Below are positions 46,834 through 55,791 of a DNA stretch of 64,000 nucleotides, piece by piece. How positions within the stretch are numbered: the first letter of the stretch is position 1; the number at the start of each line of letters is the position of its first letter. The notes below the pieces were generated by a model that did not search any database, was not told where the DNA came from, and saw nothing but the letters and a program-made list of their open reading frames with translations. Origin of the DNA: Novosphingobium mangrovisedimenti (GTDB lineage Bacteria > Pseudomonadota > Alphaproteobacteria > Sphingomonadales > Sphingomonadaceae); contig NZ_JANZXA010000001.1 of the NCBI RefSeq assembly GCF_025153475.1, forward strand, positions 310,001-374,000. Direction: 5' to 3'. A program made the position numbers and the translations under genes.

Positions 46834-47810
46834 TCAACGGCCTTCCCCAGGTTCGGCCAGGCCTCCAGCAGCGAGGCCTGCAGCGACGCCGCCGGCTTCG
46901 CCAGCGGATCGTCCTCGCGCGCAGAAATCCGCGCAAGCAACTGGAACCCGGCAGCGGAGTCGAGCGCGAGAACCTCGCGCAGCGCTTGCCAGCGAAACCC
47001 CTCTCCCGCTTCCGGGTCGGCTTCTCCCGATGCGATCCGCGCCATTTGCGTCACTGCATCCTTGCGCCCCATCCGGCCGAGCAGCGCCATCGCCAGCTCA
47101 CGGCGCGAATCCTTGAGGCGTGCCGCTGCCTGATGCACGAGAGCGCCGTCGGGCAGGCTGTACTCCCGCGTCGGCTCGGGATCGACGAGCTGGCGCTGCA
47201 GGCGCAACAGCACGAGACTGCCCGTAACGCGCCGCACGTGCAGGGCCTCTCGCAGGCCATAGCGGTAGTAGGCCATTCCGGGCATCAGATCGAGCCGGCC
47301 CGATCGCAGGACCGCCCGCCCGCCCTCTCCGTCGCGGCGAAGGACAAGGTCCGCCTCGCCCGAACCGGAAAGGACGTGAATCCAGGTCTCCTGCGGTGCG
47401 AATTTCGCGGTCTTGGGCGCGGTCAGACCTTCCAGCGCAACCCCGTCATAGGCAGCGAGCGCCAGGCTCGCGCGGCCGGCACTCGCCAGCACCAGCGTGG
47501 GAACGGCATCGCGCTTGCCATGCATCAGCGGCAACTGGCCAAGCGGATAGTCACCGAGCCCGCCTACCCCGACAGCCACGAACCCGCTCGCGAATGCATG
47601 CGCACGCGGACTTCCCGGGCTGAACAGGTCCGCCAGCGACCCGCAATGTTCCAGCACGCGGCCCGCTCCGAAACGCTCAACCCCGGCCAGAACCGAGGCG
47701 ACCTCGGGCTCGGCCCGCCAGCCGGCGAGCCTTTCCGCAAGAGCCGCCTGCCCCTTCTTCCATTGGTCCTGATCCCCGCTCAGCGGGTCCTGCGCGCTTC
47801 CTGTCTGCAT
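46821..47810 (-). CDS. Unknown protein with cupin-like core (first of a paralogous pair)
   Basis: A 329-residue protein with the same layout as its downstream neighbour: a helical N-terminus, a beta-rich centre (ETWIHVLSGSGEADLVLRRD, LRSGRLDLMPGMAYYRYG, VTGSLVLLRLQRQ) and a helical C-terminus (SRRELAMALLGRMGRKDAV, RWQALREVLALDSAAGF). The centre reads like a cupin barrel but lacks an obvious complete His-His-Glu set. ATG 47810 is used; the frame reaches 47837. It begins 10 bp after a small peptide gene, and the three appear co-transcribed. Confidence 0.72.
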   Translation of the reverse strand: MQTGSAQDPLSGDQDQWKKGQAALAERLAGWRAEPEVASVLAGVERFGAGRVLEHCGSLADLFSPGSPRAHAFASGFVAVGVGGLGDYPLGQLPLMHGKRDAVPTLVLASAGRASLALAAYDGVALEGLTAPKTAKFAPQETWIHVLSGSGEADLVLRRDGEGGRAVLRSGRLDLMPGMAYYRYGLREALHVRRVTGSLVLLRLQRQLVDPEPTREYSLPDGALVHQAAARLKDSRRELAMALLGRMGRKDAVTQMARIASGEADPEAGEGFRWQALREVLALDSAAGFQLLARISAREDDPLAKPAASLQASLLEAWPNLGKAVEWPR

Positions 47811-47820
47811 TGGGGCAACA

Positions 47821-47994
47821 TCAATCAATCGCAGCAAAGGGAAACAGGCACGTCATGAGTTCTGCATGGTTGTCGTCTTCGGCATCGATACGCGACCAGT
47901 CGGCCCAGCTTCCAAATACCCCGGTCAGAACATCGAGGTCCGGCAATGCAGCACGATCGATCCCGGGCAGAATAAACGGTTCGTTTTCGGACAC
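47821..47994 (-). CDS. Small acidic peptide of the unknown three-gene unit
   Basis: A 57-residue frame starting at a GTG (47994) preceded by TGGGGGC; a GTG at 48012 would add six residues. The peptide is acidic. It has a hydrophobic LPGIDRAALPDLDVLTGVFG first half, an acidic RIDAEDDNHAE stretch and a C-terminal LMTCLFPFAAID with one Cys. Codon third positions are less GC-rich than in neighbouring genes. It is separated by 10 bp from two large co-directional genes, which supports translation. It could be a precursor peptide or a small regulator; nothing in it is recognised. Confidence 0.5.
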   Translation of the reverse strand: MSENEPFILPGIDRAALPDLDVLTGVFGSWADWSRIDAEDDNHAELMTCLFPFAAID

Positions 47995-48224
47995 GGTCAC
48001 GCCCCCAATCACAGTACACGAACTGCCCTTATAGGGATGAAACCTGCATTAACGAAGATCATGTTATTAATTAAAAGATTGTAATGGCGGGAAAAGCCAT
48101 GGCTGTTCGCGGAAACGTCTTCCAAGAACAAGAACACGATGGACAATACCAGAGCCGCACGCGGCATTGCGAAAAGATCACGGCATGGTTCGGCGGCATC
48201 GAAACCTTCCGAAGCAACGCAATC

Positions 48225-49013
48225 TCAAGTAGGCGCCCGCAGCACCACCGTCAGGCCGATGCCGGTCGCCGGAACGGCGCTCCCTGCGATGGCCATGCGT
48301 TGGGCATCGGCCCGCGCTTGGTCGAGGACTTGCACCGGAACACCCGCCTCGAAGGCAATGACATCGGCCGATCCCAGCAAACGCGCCTCGCGCAAGGTCA
48401 GATCCTCCGGATCGCCGCTGCGCAGGACGATTTCGACCCTGTCCGCCGCGGGGGCCGCCGCACCGGCGAGCCATGCGTCCACACGATCCTCGCCCCCTTC
48501 GATCAGGACATCGAGCGCCCCCCCGTCCCCCAGCGCACCGTCGAGCGCGCGGCGGCGATCTCCGGCGTCGGGGAAGCGCAAGCGCAGGGCACCGCGTGCC
48601 TTGCCGAGCGACGCAGCCAGCGCGCCCAGCGATTGCGGCAGGATCCGCTCGAGCCGCAGCCGGAGCTGCTTGGCCAGTCCCGCCGATGCGCCCCCGGTAC
48701 CGATGGCGACAAGAACCGGCGAGCGGTCGAGAATGGACGGCACCGTGAAATCGCACAGCGCGGGCCGGTCGGTGGCATTGACGAGAAGCCCGGCGCAGCG
48801 TGCACGGATCGCATCCGCTTCGGCGGCGACATCGTCCTCGTGGGCGATGAAAGCCAACCGTGCCCCCTTGTCGATGCCTTCCTGCAAGTCGTCGACGACG
48901 ATCCCGCCCGCCCGTTCCACCAGACGCCGCTTGGCCCCGGCCGCTTCCCCCATGCCCAGCACCACGACCGGCTGGCCGGCGATGCGGTGGAAGAGGGGCA
49001 GCGTTTCGATCAT
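48225..49013 (-). CDS. Precorrin-2 dehydrogenase / siroheme synthase N-terminal protein with relic SUMT segment
   Basis: A 262-residue protein. Residues 1-165 match the CysG N-terminal module: NAD loop PVVVLGMGEAAGAKRRLVER, LLVNATDRPALCDFTVPSI and GTGGASAGLAKQLRLRLE. The module oxidises precorrin-2 and inserts iron to give siroheme for sulfite or nitrite reductase. Residues 193-244 (GDPEDLTLREARLLGSADVI...ARADAQRM) resemble the first 50 residues of the uroporphyrinogen-III methyltransferase domain, after which that domain stops. The 212-bp gap downstream (48013-48224) is AT-rich near 48045-48080 and probably holds the promoter of the unknown unit. Confidence 0.85.
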   Translation of the reverse strand: MIETLPLFHRIAGQPVVVLGMGEAAGAKRRLVERAGGIVVDDLQEGIDKGARLAFIAHEDDVAAEADAIRARCAGLLVNATDRPALCDFTVPSILDRSPVLVAIGTGGASAGLAKQLRLRLERILPQSLGALAASLGKARGALRLRFPDAGDRRRALDGALGDGGALDVLIEGGEDRVDAWLAGAAAPAADRVEIVLRSGDPEDLTLREARLLGSADVIAFEAGVPVQVLDQARADAQRMAIAGSAVPATGIGLTVVLRAPT

Positions 49014-49036
49014 GGCGTCAGGCTAGCACCCCGACG

Positions 49037-50296
49037 TCAATCAAGCCACTCCGGCACCTGCTCGGCGGCCAGGATCGCGGCCGGCTCGATGCGGTTGGCG
49101 ACAACCGCCCATCTGTCGCCATCCACCATCACCTCGGGCACCAGCGCGCGCGAGTTGTAGGTGTTGGCCATCGTCGCGCCATAGGCGCCGGCAGTGCGGA
49201 ACGCGGCAAGGTCGCCGGCCTTCACCGCATCGATCTCGCGCGCCATGGCGAAGGTGTCGGAGCTTTCGCAGATCGGACCGACAATGTTGGCGACCATGGT
49301 CTCCCCAGTCGGCTTCACCGCCGCGAAATCGTGCCAGGCATCGTACATCGCGGGCCGCGCCAGGTCGTTCATCGCCGCATCGACCACTACCCAGGGATGG
49401 CCCACGCCCTGCTTGACGCGCACCACCTCGGTGACGAGCACGCCGGAATTGCCGGTAATGACGCGGCCCGGCTCGAACATCAGCGTGACGTCCCAGCCCT
49501 TCGTCGCTTCGGCCACCATCGCGCCGTAATCGGCTGGCGTGGGAAGCTGTTCGCCCGCCTTGTAAGGCACGCCGAGACCGCCGCCGAGGTCCATGTGCGT
49601 GACGCTCAGACCGCGTTCGCGGATCGCCGCCATCAGCACGCCCATCTTGCCGAAGGCCTGCCGCGAGGGTTCCAGATCACTGATCTGGCTGCCGATGTGG
49701 ACAGCCAGCCCGCGCATATGCAGCCCCGGCAGCGCCGAAAGGCGTTCGTAGATGTCGGCGGCAAGATCATAGGCGACACCGAACTTGTTCTCTGCCTTGC
49801 CGGTCGAGATCTTGGCGTGCGTCTTGGCATCGACATTGGGATTGACGCGCAGCGCGCACGTCGCGGTCTTGCCGAGCGAGGCCGCGATTTCCGCCAGTTC
49901 GACGCCCTCTTCCTCGCTTTCGAGGTTGAACTGGCCGATCCCGGCGCGCACCGCCGCCGTCAGTTCCGCATGGGTCTTGCCGACGCCGGAGAAGACCACG
50001 TCCTCCGCCGGAATGCCGGCAGCCAGCGCACGGTTCATCTCACCTTCCGAGACGACGTCCGCACCATAGCCCTGACTGGCCAGCAGGCGCAGCACGGCAA
50101 GGTTGGGGTTGGACTTCACGGCAAAGGCGATGTGTACCTTCGGCAGCGCCGACAGCGCCTCGCGGAACACTTTCGCATGGCGGGTGAGCGTGGCGCGCGA
50201 ATAGACGTAGACGGGCGTACCGACGTCGCGGGCAATGGCAGCCAGCGACACATCCTCGGCATGAAGCTCGCCGTTCCTGAGTTCGAAATGGTCCAT
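49037..50296 (-). CDS. lysA: Diaminopimelate decarboxylase
   Basis: A 419-residue PLP enzyme for the last step of lysine synthesis. The PLP Lys lies in IAFAVKSNPNLAVLRLL; HIGSQISDLEP and the DLGGGLGVPY loop bind the cofactor phosphate; GPICESSDTFA contains the catalytic Cys region. ATG 50296 starts the conserved sequence. It follows the small lipoprotein gene by 16 bp in an argH-lptM-lysA series. Confidence 0.96.
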   Translation of the reverse strand: MDHFELRNGELHAEDVSLAAIARDVGTPVYVYSRATLTRHAKVFREALSALPKVHIAFAVKSNPNLAVLRLLASQGYGADVVSEGEMNRALAAGIPAEDVVFSGVGKTHAELTAAVRAGIGQFNLESEEEGVELAEIAASLGKTATCALRVNPNVDAKTHAKISTGKAENKFGVAYDLAADIYERLSALPGLHMRGLAVHIGSQISDLEPSRQAFGKMGVLMAAIRERGLSVTHMDLGGGLGVPYKAGEQLPTPADYGAMVAEATKGWDVTLMFEPGRVITGNSGVLVTEVVRVKQGVGHPWVVVDAAMNDLARPAMYDAWHDFAAVKPTGETMVANIVGPICESSDTFAMAREIDAVKAGDLAAFRTAGAYGATMANTYNSRALVPEVMVDGDRWAVVANRIEPAAILAAEQVPEWLD

Positions 50297-50312
50297 GGGT
50301 GTCCTGTAAGAC

Positions 50313-50567
50313 TTAATCGGGCTGGGGCGCTTCGGGCGGCGGCAGATCGAAGGGATCGTCCTCCCGCTCTTCGGAGCGGGTGCGCAATTCCACGCTGCGT
50401 TCGGGAATCGCCGTGGTCGGGGGTTCGAGCAACTCCGACGCATTGGGCCTTTCGGCGCGGCCGTAGGGCGCCGGGGGAAGCTCCTTGCCCGGTTTCACGC
50501 CCAGCCCCGAACGCTGCCCGCAGGCTGCGAGCGCGGCAAGCAGGACGAAAGCGAGAACCTTGCGCAT
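50313..50567 (-). CDS. Small LptM/YifL-like lipoprotein
   Basis: An 84-residue predicted lipoprotein: MRKVLAFVLLAALAACGQRS with the cleavage Cys at residue 16, then a Pro/Glu-rich unstructured tail. Short lipoproteins of this kind stand between argH and lysA in many proteobacteria and belong to the LptM family, which assists disulfide maturation of the LPS translocon. The GQRSGLGVKPGKELPPAP region fits the family's G-x3-PL-x-LP-like motif only loosely. Confidence 0.78.
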   Translation of the reverse strand: MRKVLAFVLLAALAACGQRSGLGVKPGKELPPAPYGRAERPNASELLEPPTTAIPERSVELRTRSEEREDDPFDLPPPEAPQPD

Positions 50568-50572
50568 TTCCG

Positions 50573-51988
50573 TTACTCCAGGCCGAGCGCGGCGCGTGCT
50601 TCGGCCACGCGCAGGCGCACCTGCTCGGGCGCGGTGCCGCCGTGGCTCTTGCGCGCAGCGACCGAAGCCTCGACCGAGAGCGCCTTGAATACGCGCTCGT
50701 CGATACGGCTGTCGATGGCCTTGAGATCATCCAGCGGCAACTGGTCGAGCGCCACGCCGCGCGTCTCGGCAAGCTTCACCGCAGCGCCGGTGATGTGATG
50801 CGCCTCGCGGAAGGGAATGTCGCCCTCGCGCACCAGCCAGTCGGCAAGGTCAGTGGCGGTGGCGAAGCCCAGTTCGGCAGCCCCGCGCATGCGGTCGGTG
50901 CGGAACTTCGTGTCGGCGACCATGCCCGTCATCGCCGCGATCGACAGCGCCAGCAGGCTGGCGGCTTCGAAGACCGGCGGTTTGTCGTCCTGCATGTCCT
51001 TCGAATAGGCGAGCGGCAGGCCCTTCATCGTCATCATCAGCGCGGTGAGGCAGCCGGAGATGCGCCCGGCATGGCCGCGCACCAGCTCGGCGGCGTCCGG
51101 GTTCTTCTTCTGCGGCATGATCGAGCTGCCGGTGGAGAGCGCATCGGGCAGCGCGACGAAGCCGAAGGGCTGGCTCGCCCAGATGATGAATTCCTCTGCC
51201 AGGCGCGAGAGGTGCAACGAGCACTGGCTGGCGGCCATCAGATAATCGAGCGCAAAGTCGCGGTCGGAGACCGAATCGAGGCTGTTGTCGGTCGGCGCGT
51301 CGAAGCCGAGCGCCTGCGCGGTCATCGTACGGTCGATGGGGAAGCCGGTGCCGGCAAGCGCCGCCGAACCGAGCGGGCTGCGGTTCATGCGCTTGCGCGC
51401 ATCGGCAAAACGCGAGCGGTCGCGCGCGATCATCTCGTAGTAGGCCATCAGGTGATGGCCGAGCGTGACCGGCTGCGCGGTCTGCAGGTGCGTGAAACCC
51501 GGCATGATGCTGTCGGCGTGTTCGCCCGCGCGCGTGACCAGCGCCACTTGCAGCGCCCGCAGCCCGGCATCGGCCTGATCCATGGCATCGCGCACCCAGA
51601 GGCGAAAATCGGTCGCCACCTGATCGTTGCGCGAGCGCGCGGTGTGCAAGCGCCCCGCCGCCGGGCCGATCAGCTCGGCCAGGCGCGATTCGGTGGTCAT
51701 GTGGATGTCCTCGAGGTCCCAGTCCTCGGGCACGCCATTGGCCTCGTATTCGGCGGCGACCTTGTCGAGACCATCGCGGATCGTCACCGCGTCGGAATCC
51801 GAAACGACGCCGCAGGCCCCCAGCATCGCGACGTGTGCCTTGCTCGCCGCGATATCCTGCCGCCACAGCGCCTTGTCGAAGGGAATCGAGGCGTTTATCT
51901 CGCGCATGATCGCCGACGGTCCTTCCGCGAACCGTCCGCCCCACATCTGGTTGGAGCCGCCCGTCTTGCCGTCTTCCAAATCGCTCAA
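50573..51988 (-). CDS. argH: Argininosuccinate lyase
   Basis: A roughly 471-residue fumarase-superfamily enzyme that releases arginine and fumarate. Signatures are [48 protein letters not shown] and the catalytic loop [16 protein letters not shown]. The start is unclear. ATGs exist at 52009 and 51946, and a TTG at 51988 has AGGA 8 nt upstream. I use the TTG, which makes the 5' end overlap the divergent thioredoxin-like gene by about 23 bp. Confidence 0.95.
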   Translation of the reverse strand: MSDLEDGKTGGSNQMWGGRFAEGPSAIMREINASIPFDKALWRQDIAASKAHVAMLGACGVVSDSDAVTIRDGLDKVAAEYEANGVPEDWDLEDIHMTTESRLAELIGPAAGRLHTARSRNDQVATDFRLWVRDAMDQADAGLRALQVALVTRAGEHADSIMPGFTHLQTAQPVTLGHHLMAYYEMIARDRSRFADARKRMNRSPLGSAALAGTGFPIDRTMTAQALGFDAPTDNSLDSVSDRDFALDYLMAASQCSLHLSRLAEEFIIWASQPFGFVALPDALSTGSSIMPQKKNPDAAELVRGHAGRISGCLTALMMTMKGLPLAYSKDMQDDKPPVFEAASLLALSIAAMTGMVADTKFRTDRMRGAAELGFATATDLADWLVREGDIPFREAHHITGAAVKLAETRGVALDQLPLDDLKAIDSRIDERVFKALSVEASVAARKSHGGTAPEQVRLRVAEARAALGLE

Positions 51989-52568
51989 GTCGCTTGTCCT
52001 GTGTTCCATCGCCGGGGCAGCCGCCCTGCTGGCCGGCGGCTGCGATAAGCAAAGCAGCGGGGACACGCAACCGCAGGCTTCGCAGGCCGCTCCGGAGAGC
52101 AACGGTGCCGTGGCGGAGAAACCGGCCGAGAAGCTCGACCGCTCGCACAAGGGCGATCGGCTGCCGGACATCACGCTGGTCGACGATACCGGCGAAACGC
52201 TCGACCTCTCCTCGCTCAGGGGCAAGCCCCTGCTGATCAACCTGTGGGCCACATGGTGCGCGCCGTGCATTGCCGAGATGCCCACGCTCGATACCCTGAT
52301 CGGTCAGGAAAAGGACCTTGGCGTCACCGTCCTGCCGATCTCGCAGGACATGGGCCAGCCCGACAAGGTCGTCGAGATCCTGCGCCGCCGCAAGCTCGAC
52401 AACATCCAGCCCTGGATCGACGAAAAGGGCGACCTCGGCTTCCAGTACGGCGGGAACCTGCCCGTGACCGTGCTGTTCGACAGCGAGGGGAAGGAAGTCT
52501 GGCGCTTTACCGGCGGCAACGACTGGACCTCACCCGAAGCGCTGAAACTGATCGGCGAGGCCAGGTAA
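51966..52568 (+). CDS. TlpA-like thioredoxin-domain lipoprotein
   Basis: A 200-residue predicted lipoprotein with lipobox LLAGGC, a 30-residue Gln/Ala/Glu linker and a TlpA/ResA thioredoxin domain. The active site is [14 protein letters not shown] (CxxC), and the cis-Pro region is [11 protein letters not shown]. It probably reduces disulfides in the periplasm, for instance in cytochrome c or oxidase assembly. The start is a TTG at 51966 with GGAG 9 nt upstream; no ATG precedes the signal peptide. Confidence 0.85.
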   Translation: MPSSKSLKSLVLCSIAGAAALLAGGCDKQSSGDTQPQASQAAPESNGAVAEKPAEKLDRSHKGDRLPDITLVDDTGETLDLSSLRGKPLLINLWATWCAPCIAEMPTLDTLIGQEKDLGVTVLPISQDMGQPDKVVEILRRRKLDNIQPWIDEKGDLGFQYGGNLPVTVLFDSEGKEVWRFTGGNDWTSPEALKLIGEAR

Positions 52569-52621
52569 CGCCGGAACACCCCTCCGCCGCCTGCAGGCCG
52601 TTTTCGCTTGCCGGGGAACAG

Positions 52622-53260
52622 GTGGCCTGCGTAGATCCCTCCTACCCGTGGCGTAGGCGCCGAAATGGCGAAGGTGTACCCATTCCCAGGTTCGCGGATC
52701 TGTTGACCATCTACCGGCTTGCCGCCGCGCCCGTCGCGGCGGGGATGGCGCTGGCAGGACATCGCGACGCCTTCTTCATTCTCATCATCATCAGCCTGGT
52801 CAGCGATCTCATCGATGGCCCGATTGCCCGCCGGCTCGGCCAGGTTTCCGAGAACGGGGCGAGGATGGACACCATTGCCGACGCATGCACGGTGCTCGCC
52901 GGGCTGCTCGGGCTCTACCTCTTCGAGGCGAACACACTGCGGCCCGAGCTGCCGTGGATCATCGTGTTCCTGGCCAGCTATGCCGCGGCGGCGGCCACAT
53001 GTCTTGCGAAGTTCGGCGGACTTCCCGCCTATCATCTCTATACGTCGAAGACCGCCGCATTCGGCTCCGGAGCCTTTGTCGTCTGGCTCTATGCGATTGG
53101 CTACTCGCGCGGACTGTTTCTCGCCGTGCTGGGCATCGGCGTGCTGGCGAATGTCGAATCGCTGCTGACAACGCTCCGCCTGAAACGCTTTCGGGCCGAC
53201 ATCGGAAGCCTGTTCTTCCTGAGCGCCGACGAGCGCGGCAGCGATCGGGCCCCGCACTAG
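52622..53260 (+). CDS. CDP-alcohol phosphatidyltransferase family protein
   Basis: A 212-residue, about five-helix membrane enzyme. The catalytic motif D-x2-DG-x2-AR-x8-G-x3-D-x3-D is visible as SDLIDGPIARRLGQ followed by GARMDTIADA. It transfers a phosphatidyl group from a CDP-alcohol to an acceptor alcohol, as in phosphatidylglycerol phosphate synthase, but the acceptor cannot be read. No ATG opens the frame; the GTG at 52622 or a TTG at 52703 are the candidates. It ends overlapping the convergent VOC gene by 4 nt. Confidence 0.78.
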   Translation: MACVDPSYPWRRRRNGEGVPIPRFADLLTIYRLAAAPVAAGMALAGHRDAFFILIIISLVSDLIDGPIARRLGQVSENGARMDTIADACTVLAGLLGLYLFEANTLRPELPWIIVFLASYAAAAATCLAKFGGLPAYHLYTSKTAAFGSGAFVVWLYAIGYSRGLFLAVLGIGVLANVESLLTTLRLKRFRADIGSLFFLSADERGSDRAPH

Positions 53261-54216
53261 AACGCGGCCAGGGCGTCCAGCTTCGATCCCACTTCGGGAT
53301 ATCCCTCCGGCGTCGTCTCGGTAAACCAGATCAGCCGTCCGTGCGCCTGCTCGGGATGGATGGCGAAGCGGTCGGCCGAATTGCCGATCACGGTCAGCCC
53401 CTTGCCGCGCAGATAGGAAACCGCGGACGCGGCATCCTTTACCTTGAAGACGAGGTGATAGATGCCCTTCACATCGCGGGCATGCGCGGAGACCGGGCAT
53501 TTCCCGCTCATTGCCGCGCCGCCGGCGTCGCCATTGCCGACAAGCGCCTCGAGCACCGTATCCCCCATGGCAAAGGCTGCGCAGGTCGCGCCGCACCACC
53601 CGTCGGTAGCGGTGTCTCGCGATCCGATTTCGGGCCATTCCAGCTTGCCACCGAACAGCTCGCGAGCCTCGGCCAGCGACGGCGCGCTGACGCCGACCGC
53701 CTGCAGCCCCTCGATCCCGAGCGGATGCGAATCGCGCCACCTGGCGATCGACCAGTCCGGTCTGGTGCGCGGCTCGTTGGGCATGTCCTGCTTCACGATT
53801 TCGAGCCGGACACCCATCGCCTGTCCGCGCGGGACGAGGAAATAGTGCGCTTCCATGCCCGGATCGTAATGGCGCTTGAACCCGCGTGCCGCGAACCACG
53901 CATCGGCCTCGGCAAGATCCCTGACCTTGAGCGCGAGGCCCAGCCAGCGCATCGGCGCGGCGGAACGGCGCAGCATGTCGCCGGTGGGCGCGCCTTCCTG
54001 CGCACCGCGTCCGGCAGGGGCTATGGGAATGACCATGGTATCGCCGATCATCATCAGCGTTTCCTCGCGGTCGAGCCCCATCTTCTCGGTCTCGGGCGTC
54101 ACGAGGATCTCATAGACCGGCTCGGCGCCGAACACGTCCTGGAAGAAGACATCGCAGGCAGGCCTGTCGGCATTGTCGGCAATCGCCCAGCTGACGTGAA
54201 CGAGCGGGAATTGCAT
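53257..54216 (-). CDS. Two-domain VOC-superfamily protein of the catabolic island
   Basis: A 319-residue protein with two or more VOC modules. Module starts are PLVHVSWAIADNADRPACDV, RWLGLALKVRDLAEADAWF and KGIYHLVFKVKDAASAVSYL. The end ...RLIWFTETTPEGYPEVG resembles the metal-ligand Glu strand of VOC enzymes. Extradiol ring-cleavage dioxygenases are built from such pairs, but a full His-His-Glu set is not certain. It is the last gene of the minus-strand arm with Rieske, MFS and NHL genes. Confidence 0.75.
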   Translation of the reverse strand: MQFPLVHVSWAIADNADRPACDVFFQDVFGAEPVYEILVTPETEKMGLDREETLMMIGDTMVIPIAPAGRGAQEGAPTGDMLRRSAAPMRWLGLALKVRDLAEADAWFAARGFKRHYDPGMEAHYFLVPRGQAMGVRLEIVKQDMPNEPRTRPDWSIARWRDSHPLGIEGLQAVGVSAPSLAEARELFGGKLEWPEIGSRDTATDGWCGATCAAFAMGDTVLEALVGNGDAGGAAMSGKCPVSAHARDVKGIYHLVFKVKDAASAVSYLRGKGLTVIGNSADRFAIHPEQAHGRLIWFTETTPEGYPEVGSKLDALAAF

Positions 54217-54334
54217 GAATCGGCCCCTCTCTCTTCTGGTCCCTGTCCGTTTTCGGTCCCGACCACACCTGTTGCCCGCTTTCGCGGGGCAGGCCTGGGC
54301 AAGGAGCAGATCCCCTCGCCCCGGCAGTATCCGA

Positions 54335-55693
54335 TCAATAGGTCTTGGGGGCTCCCGTGCCCATGAACTTCGCAAGGTTCATGTGCAGCGACGCCACCGA
54401 ACGCTCCATGTAGGGATTGGGCTGCGCACCGCGATAGCCCACGTTCTTCATGCCCTGCTGGACGGCAGCCATGTTGTCGAAGTCCTGCTGTAGCACCGGC
54501 GGCCATTCGTGCGGCTGGGTGTATTCCCACTCGGTCTCGGGCGCCTCGCCTTCGGGCCACAGCTCATAGACAGCCGCCTCGAAGATGCACTTGTCGGGAT
54601 CGGTGCCGTAGGGCCGCGCCTGATAGCACAGCATGTTGTTGACGGCGTGACCGATCTGGAAGTTGGGGAAGATCTGCCAGGCGGTTCCGGCCTGCGCGGT
54701 GTGCTGCGGATCCACCGTCGGCCAAACGACGCCGCGCTCGGCATCTTCCTTGCGCGCGGTGGTGATCCAGTAGGCCGAGACTTTGGCGGCCGGCGTGCCT
54801 TCGGGCAGTTCGTCCTTCAGACGGTTGGCCACGTCCACCAGCGTGCGCGTGGTGTTGGTATTGGCGTTTTCCCAGGTGAAGTTCTGCATCTCCGCCGTGG
54901 TCAGGCGCGGATCCTCACCCGCGCCGAGGCGCAGCTTGCCCGAATCCTCTTCCTGCCCCTTGGGCGCATCGTAGCCGATGTTGGAGTGCAGGCCCTGATT
55001 GCGCGCCCAGCCGCGGAACTGGCCGAATTCCATGAATTCGGGGTGCGTGGTGGAGACGTGGTAGGTCTCGCAGAAGGCCTCCATCGCGACCTTCCAGTTG
55101 CATTCGAACACCACCCACTTGCGCCAGCGCGGACGCATGTTTTCAAGGCCATAGGGATCGAGCATGGTCGCTGCGGGATGGAGGTATTCGGCGAGCGGCA
55201 TGCACTCGGGATCGAGGTTGATCCAGATCCAGCCGCCCCAGGTATCGACCTGAGCCTTGCCGAGATCGGCCAGTCCGCCGCACAAGTGCCCCTGCCAGTC
55301 TTCCTGATGCTCGATGTAGGTGTTGGTCCCTTCCAGATCGAAGGTCCAGCCGTGATAGCCGCAGATAAAGTTGGGGCGCGAACCGCGCGCGTTGCGCATG
55401 CCCTTGGGCGTATCCACCAGCTTGCGGCCGCGGTGCGGACAGACATTGTGGAAGGCGCGGATTTCGGTTTCCGACGAGCGCACCACGATCACCGAATCGT
55501 CGATGATGTCGTACGTGATGTAGTTGCCGACCTCGGGGATGTCCTCGAGCCGCCCGGCCTGCAGCCAGACCTTGCGCCACAGCTTGTCGCGCTCTGCCCT
55601 GGCATATTCCGGGGACACGTAGGCCTCGGCCGGTACGTTGACCGGAGCCACCAGTTCATCCGGCGCCTGCACGATCTTGCCTATCTCACCCAT
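54335..55693 (-). CDS. Rieske non-heme iron oxygenase, large subunit
   Basis: A 452-residue aromatic-ring-hydroxylating-type oxygenase alpha subunit. The [2Fe-2S] Rieske site has Cys85-x-His87 (CPHRGRKL) and Cys111-x2-His114 (CGYHGWTF). The mononuclear iron ligands lie in CETYHVSTTHPEF (His212, His217). The bridging position before them is Glu209 rather than the usual Asp. No beta-subunit, ferredoxin or reductase gene is adjacent, so electron partners must be elsewhere. Substrate unknown; it could hydroxylate, demethylate or cleave a C-N or C-O bond. Confidence 0.9.
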   Translation of the reverse strand: MGEIGKIVQAPDELVAPVNVPAEAYVSPEYARAERDKLWRKVWLQAGRLEDIPEVGNYITYDIIDDSVIVVRSSETEIRAFHNVCPHRGRKLVDTPKGMRNARGSRPNFICGYHGWTFDLEGTNTYIEHQEDWQGHLCGGLADLGKAQVDTWGGWIWINLDPECMPLAEYLHPAATMLDPYGLENMRPRWRKWVVFECNWKVAMEAFCETYHVSTTHPEFMEFGQFRGWARNQGLHSNIGYDAPKGQEEDSGKLRLGAGEDPRLTTAEMQNFTWENANTNTTRTLVDVANRLKDELPEGTPAAKVSAYWITTARKEDAERGVVWPTVDPQHTAQAGTAWQIFPNFQIGHAVNNMLCYQARPYGTDPDKCIFEAAVYELWPEGEAPETEWEYTQPHEWPPVLQQDFDNMAAVQQGMKNVGYRGAQPNPYMERSVASLHMNLAKFMGTGAPKTY

Positions 55694-55791
55694 GCGATCC
55701 TCGTGGTCTTGAAGTTTGTGCCGATTTGCGTTCGTTATCTCATTATTGGCACATTCGCGCAAATCGCCCGAGCGGTTCCGGCCAGTCCCGT

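Noticed and set aside
46821..47837. Phage or transposon origin for the unknown three-gene unit
   Set aside because: No integrase, transposase, direct repeats or strong composition shift is seen; only the small peptide has somewhat lower third-position GC.
48860..52048. A 1062-codon plus-strand frame opposite lysA and argH
   Set aside because: Antisense shadow of conserved enzymes, low-complexity composition and no domain.
53257..54216. Assignment of the VOC protein as an extradiol ring-cleavage dioxygenase
   Set aside because: The domain arrangement would allow it, but I could not place all three metal ligands, so only the superfamily is claimed.
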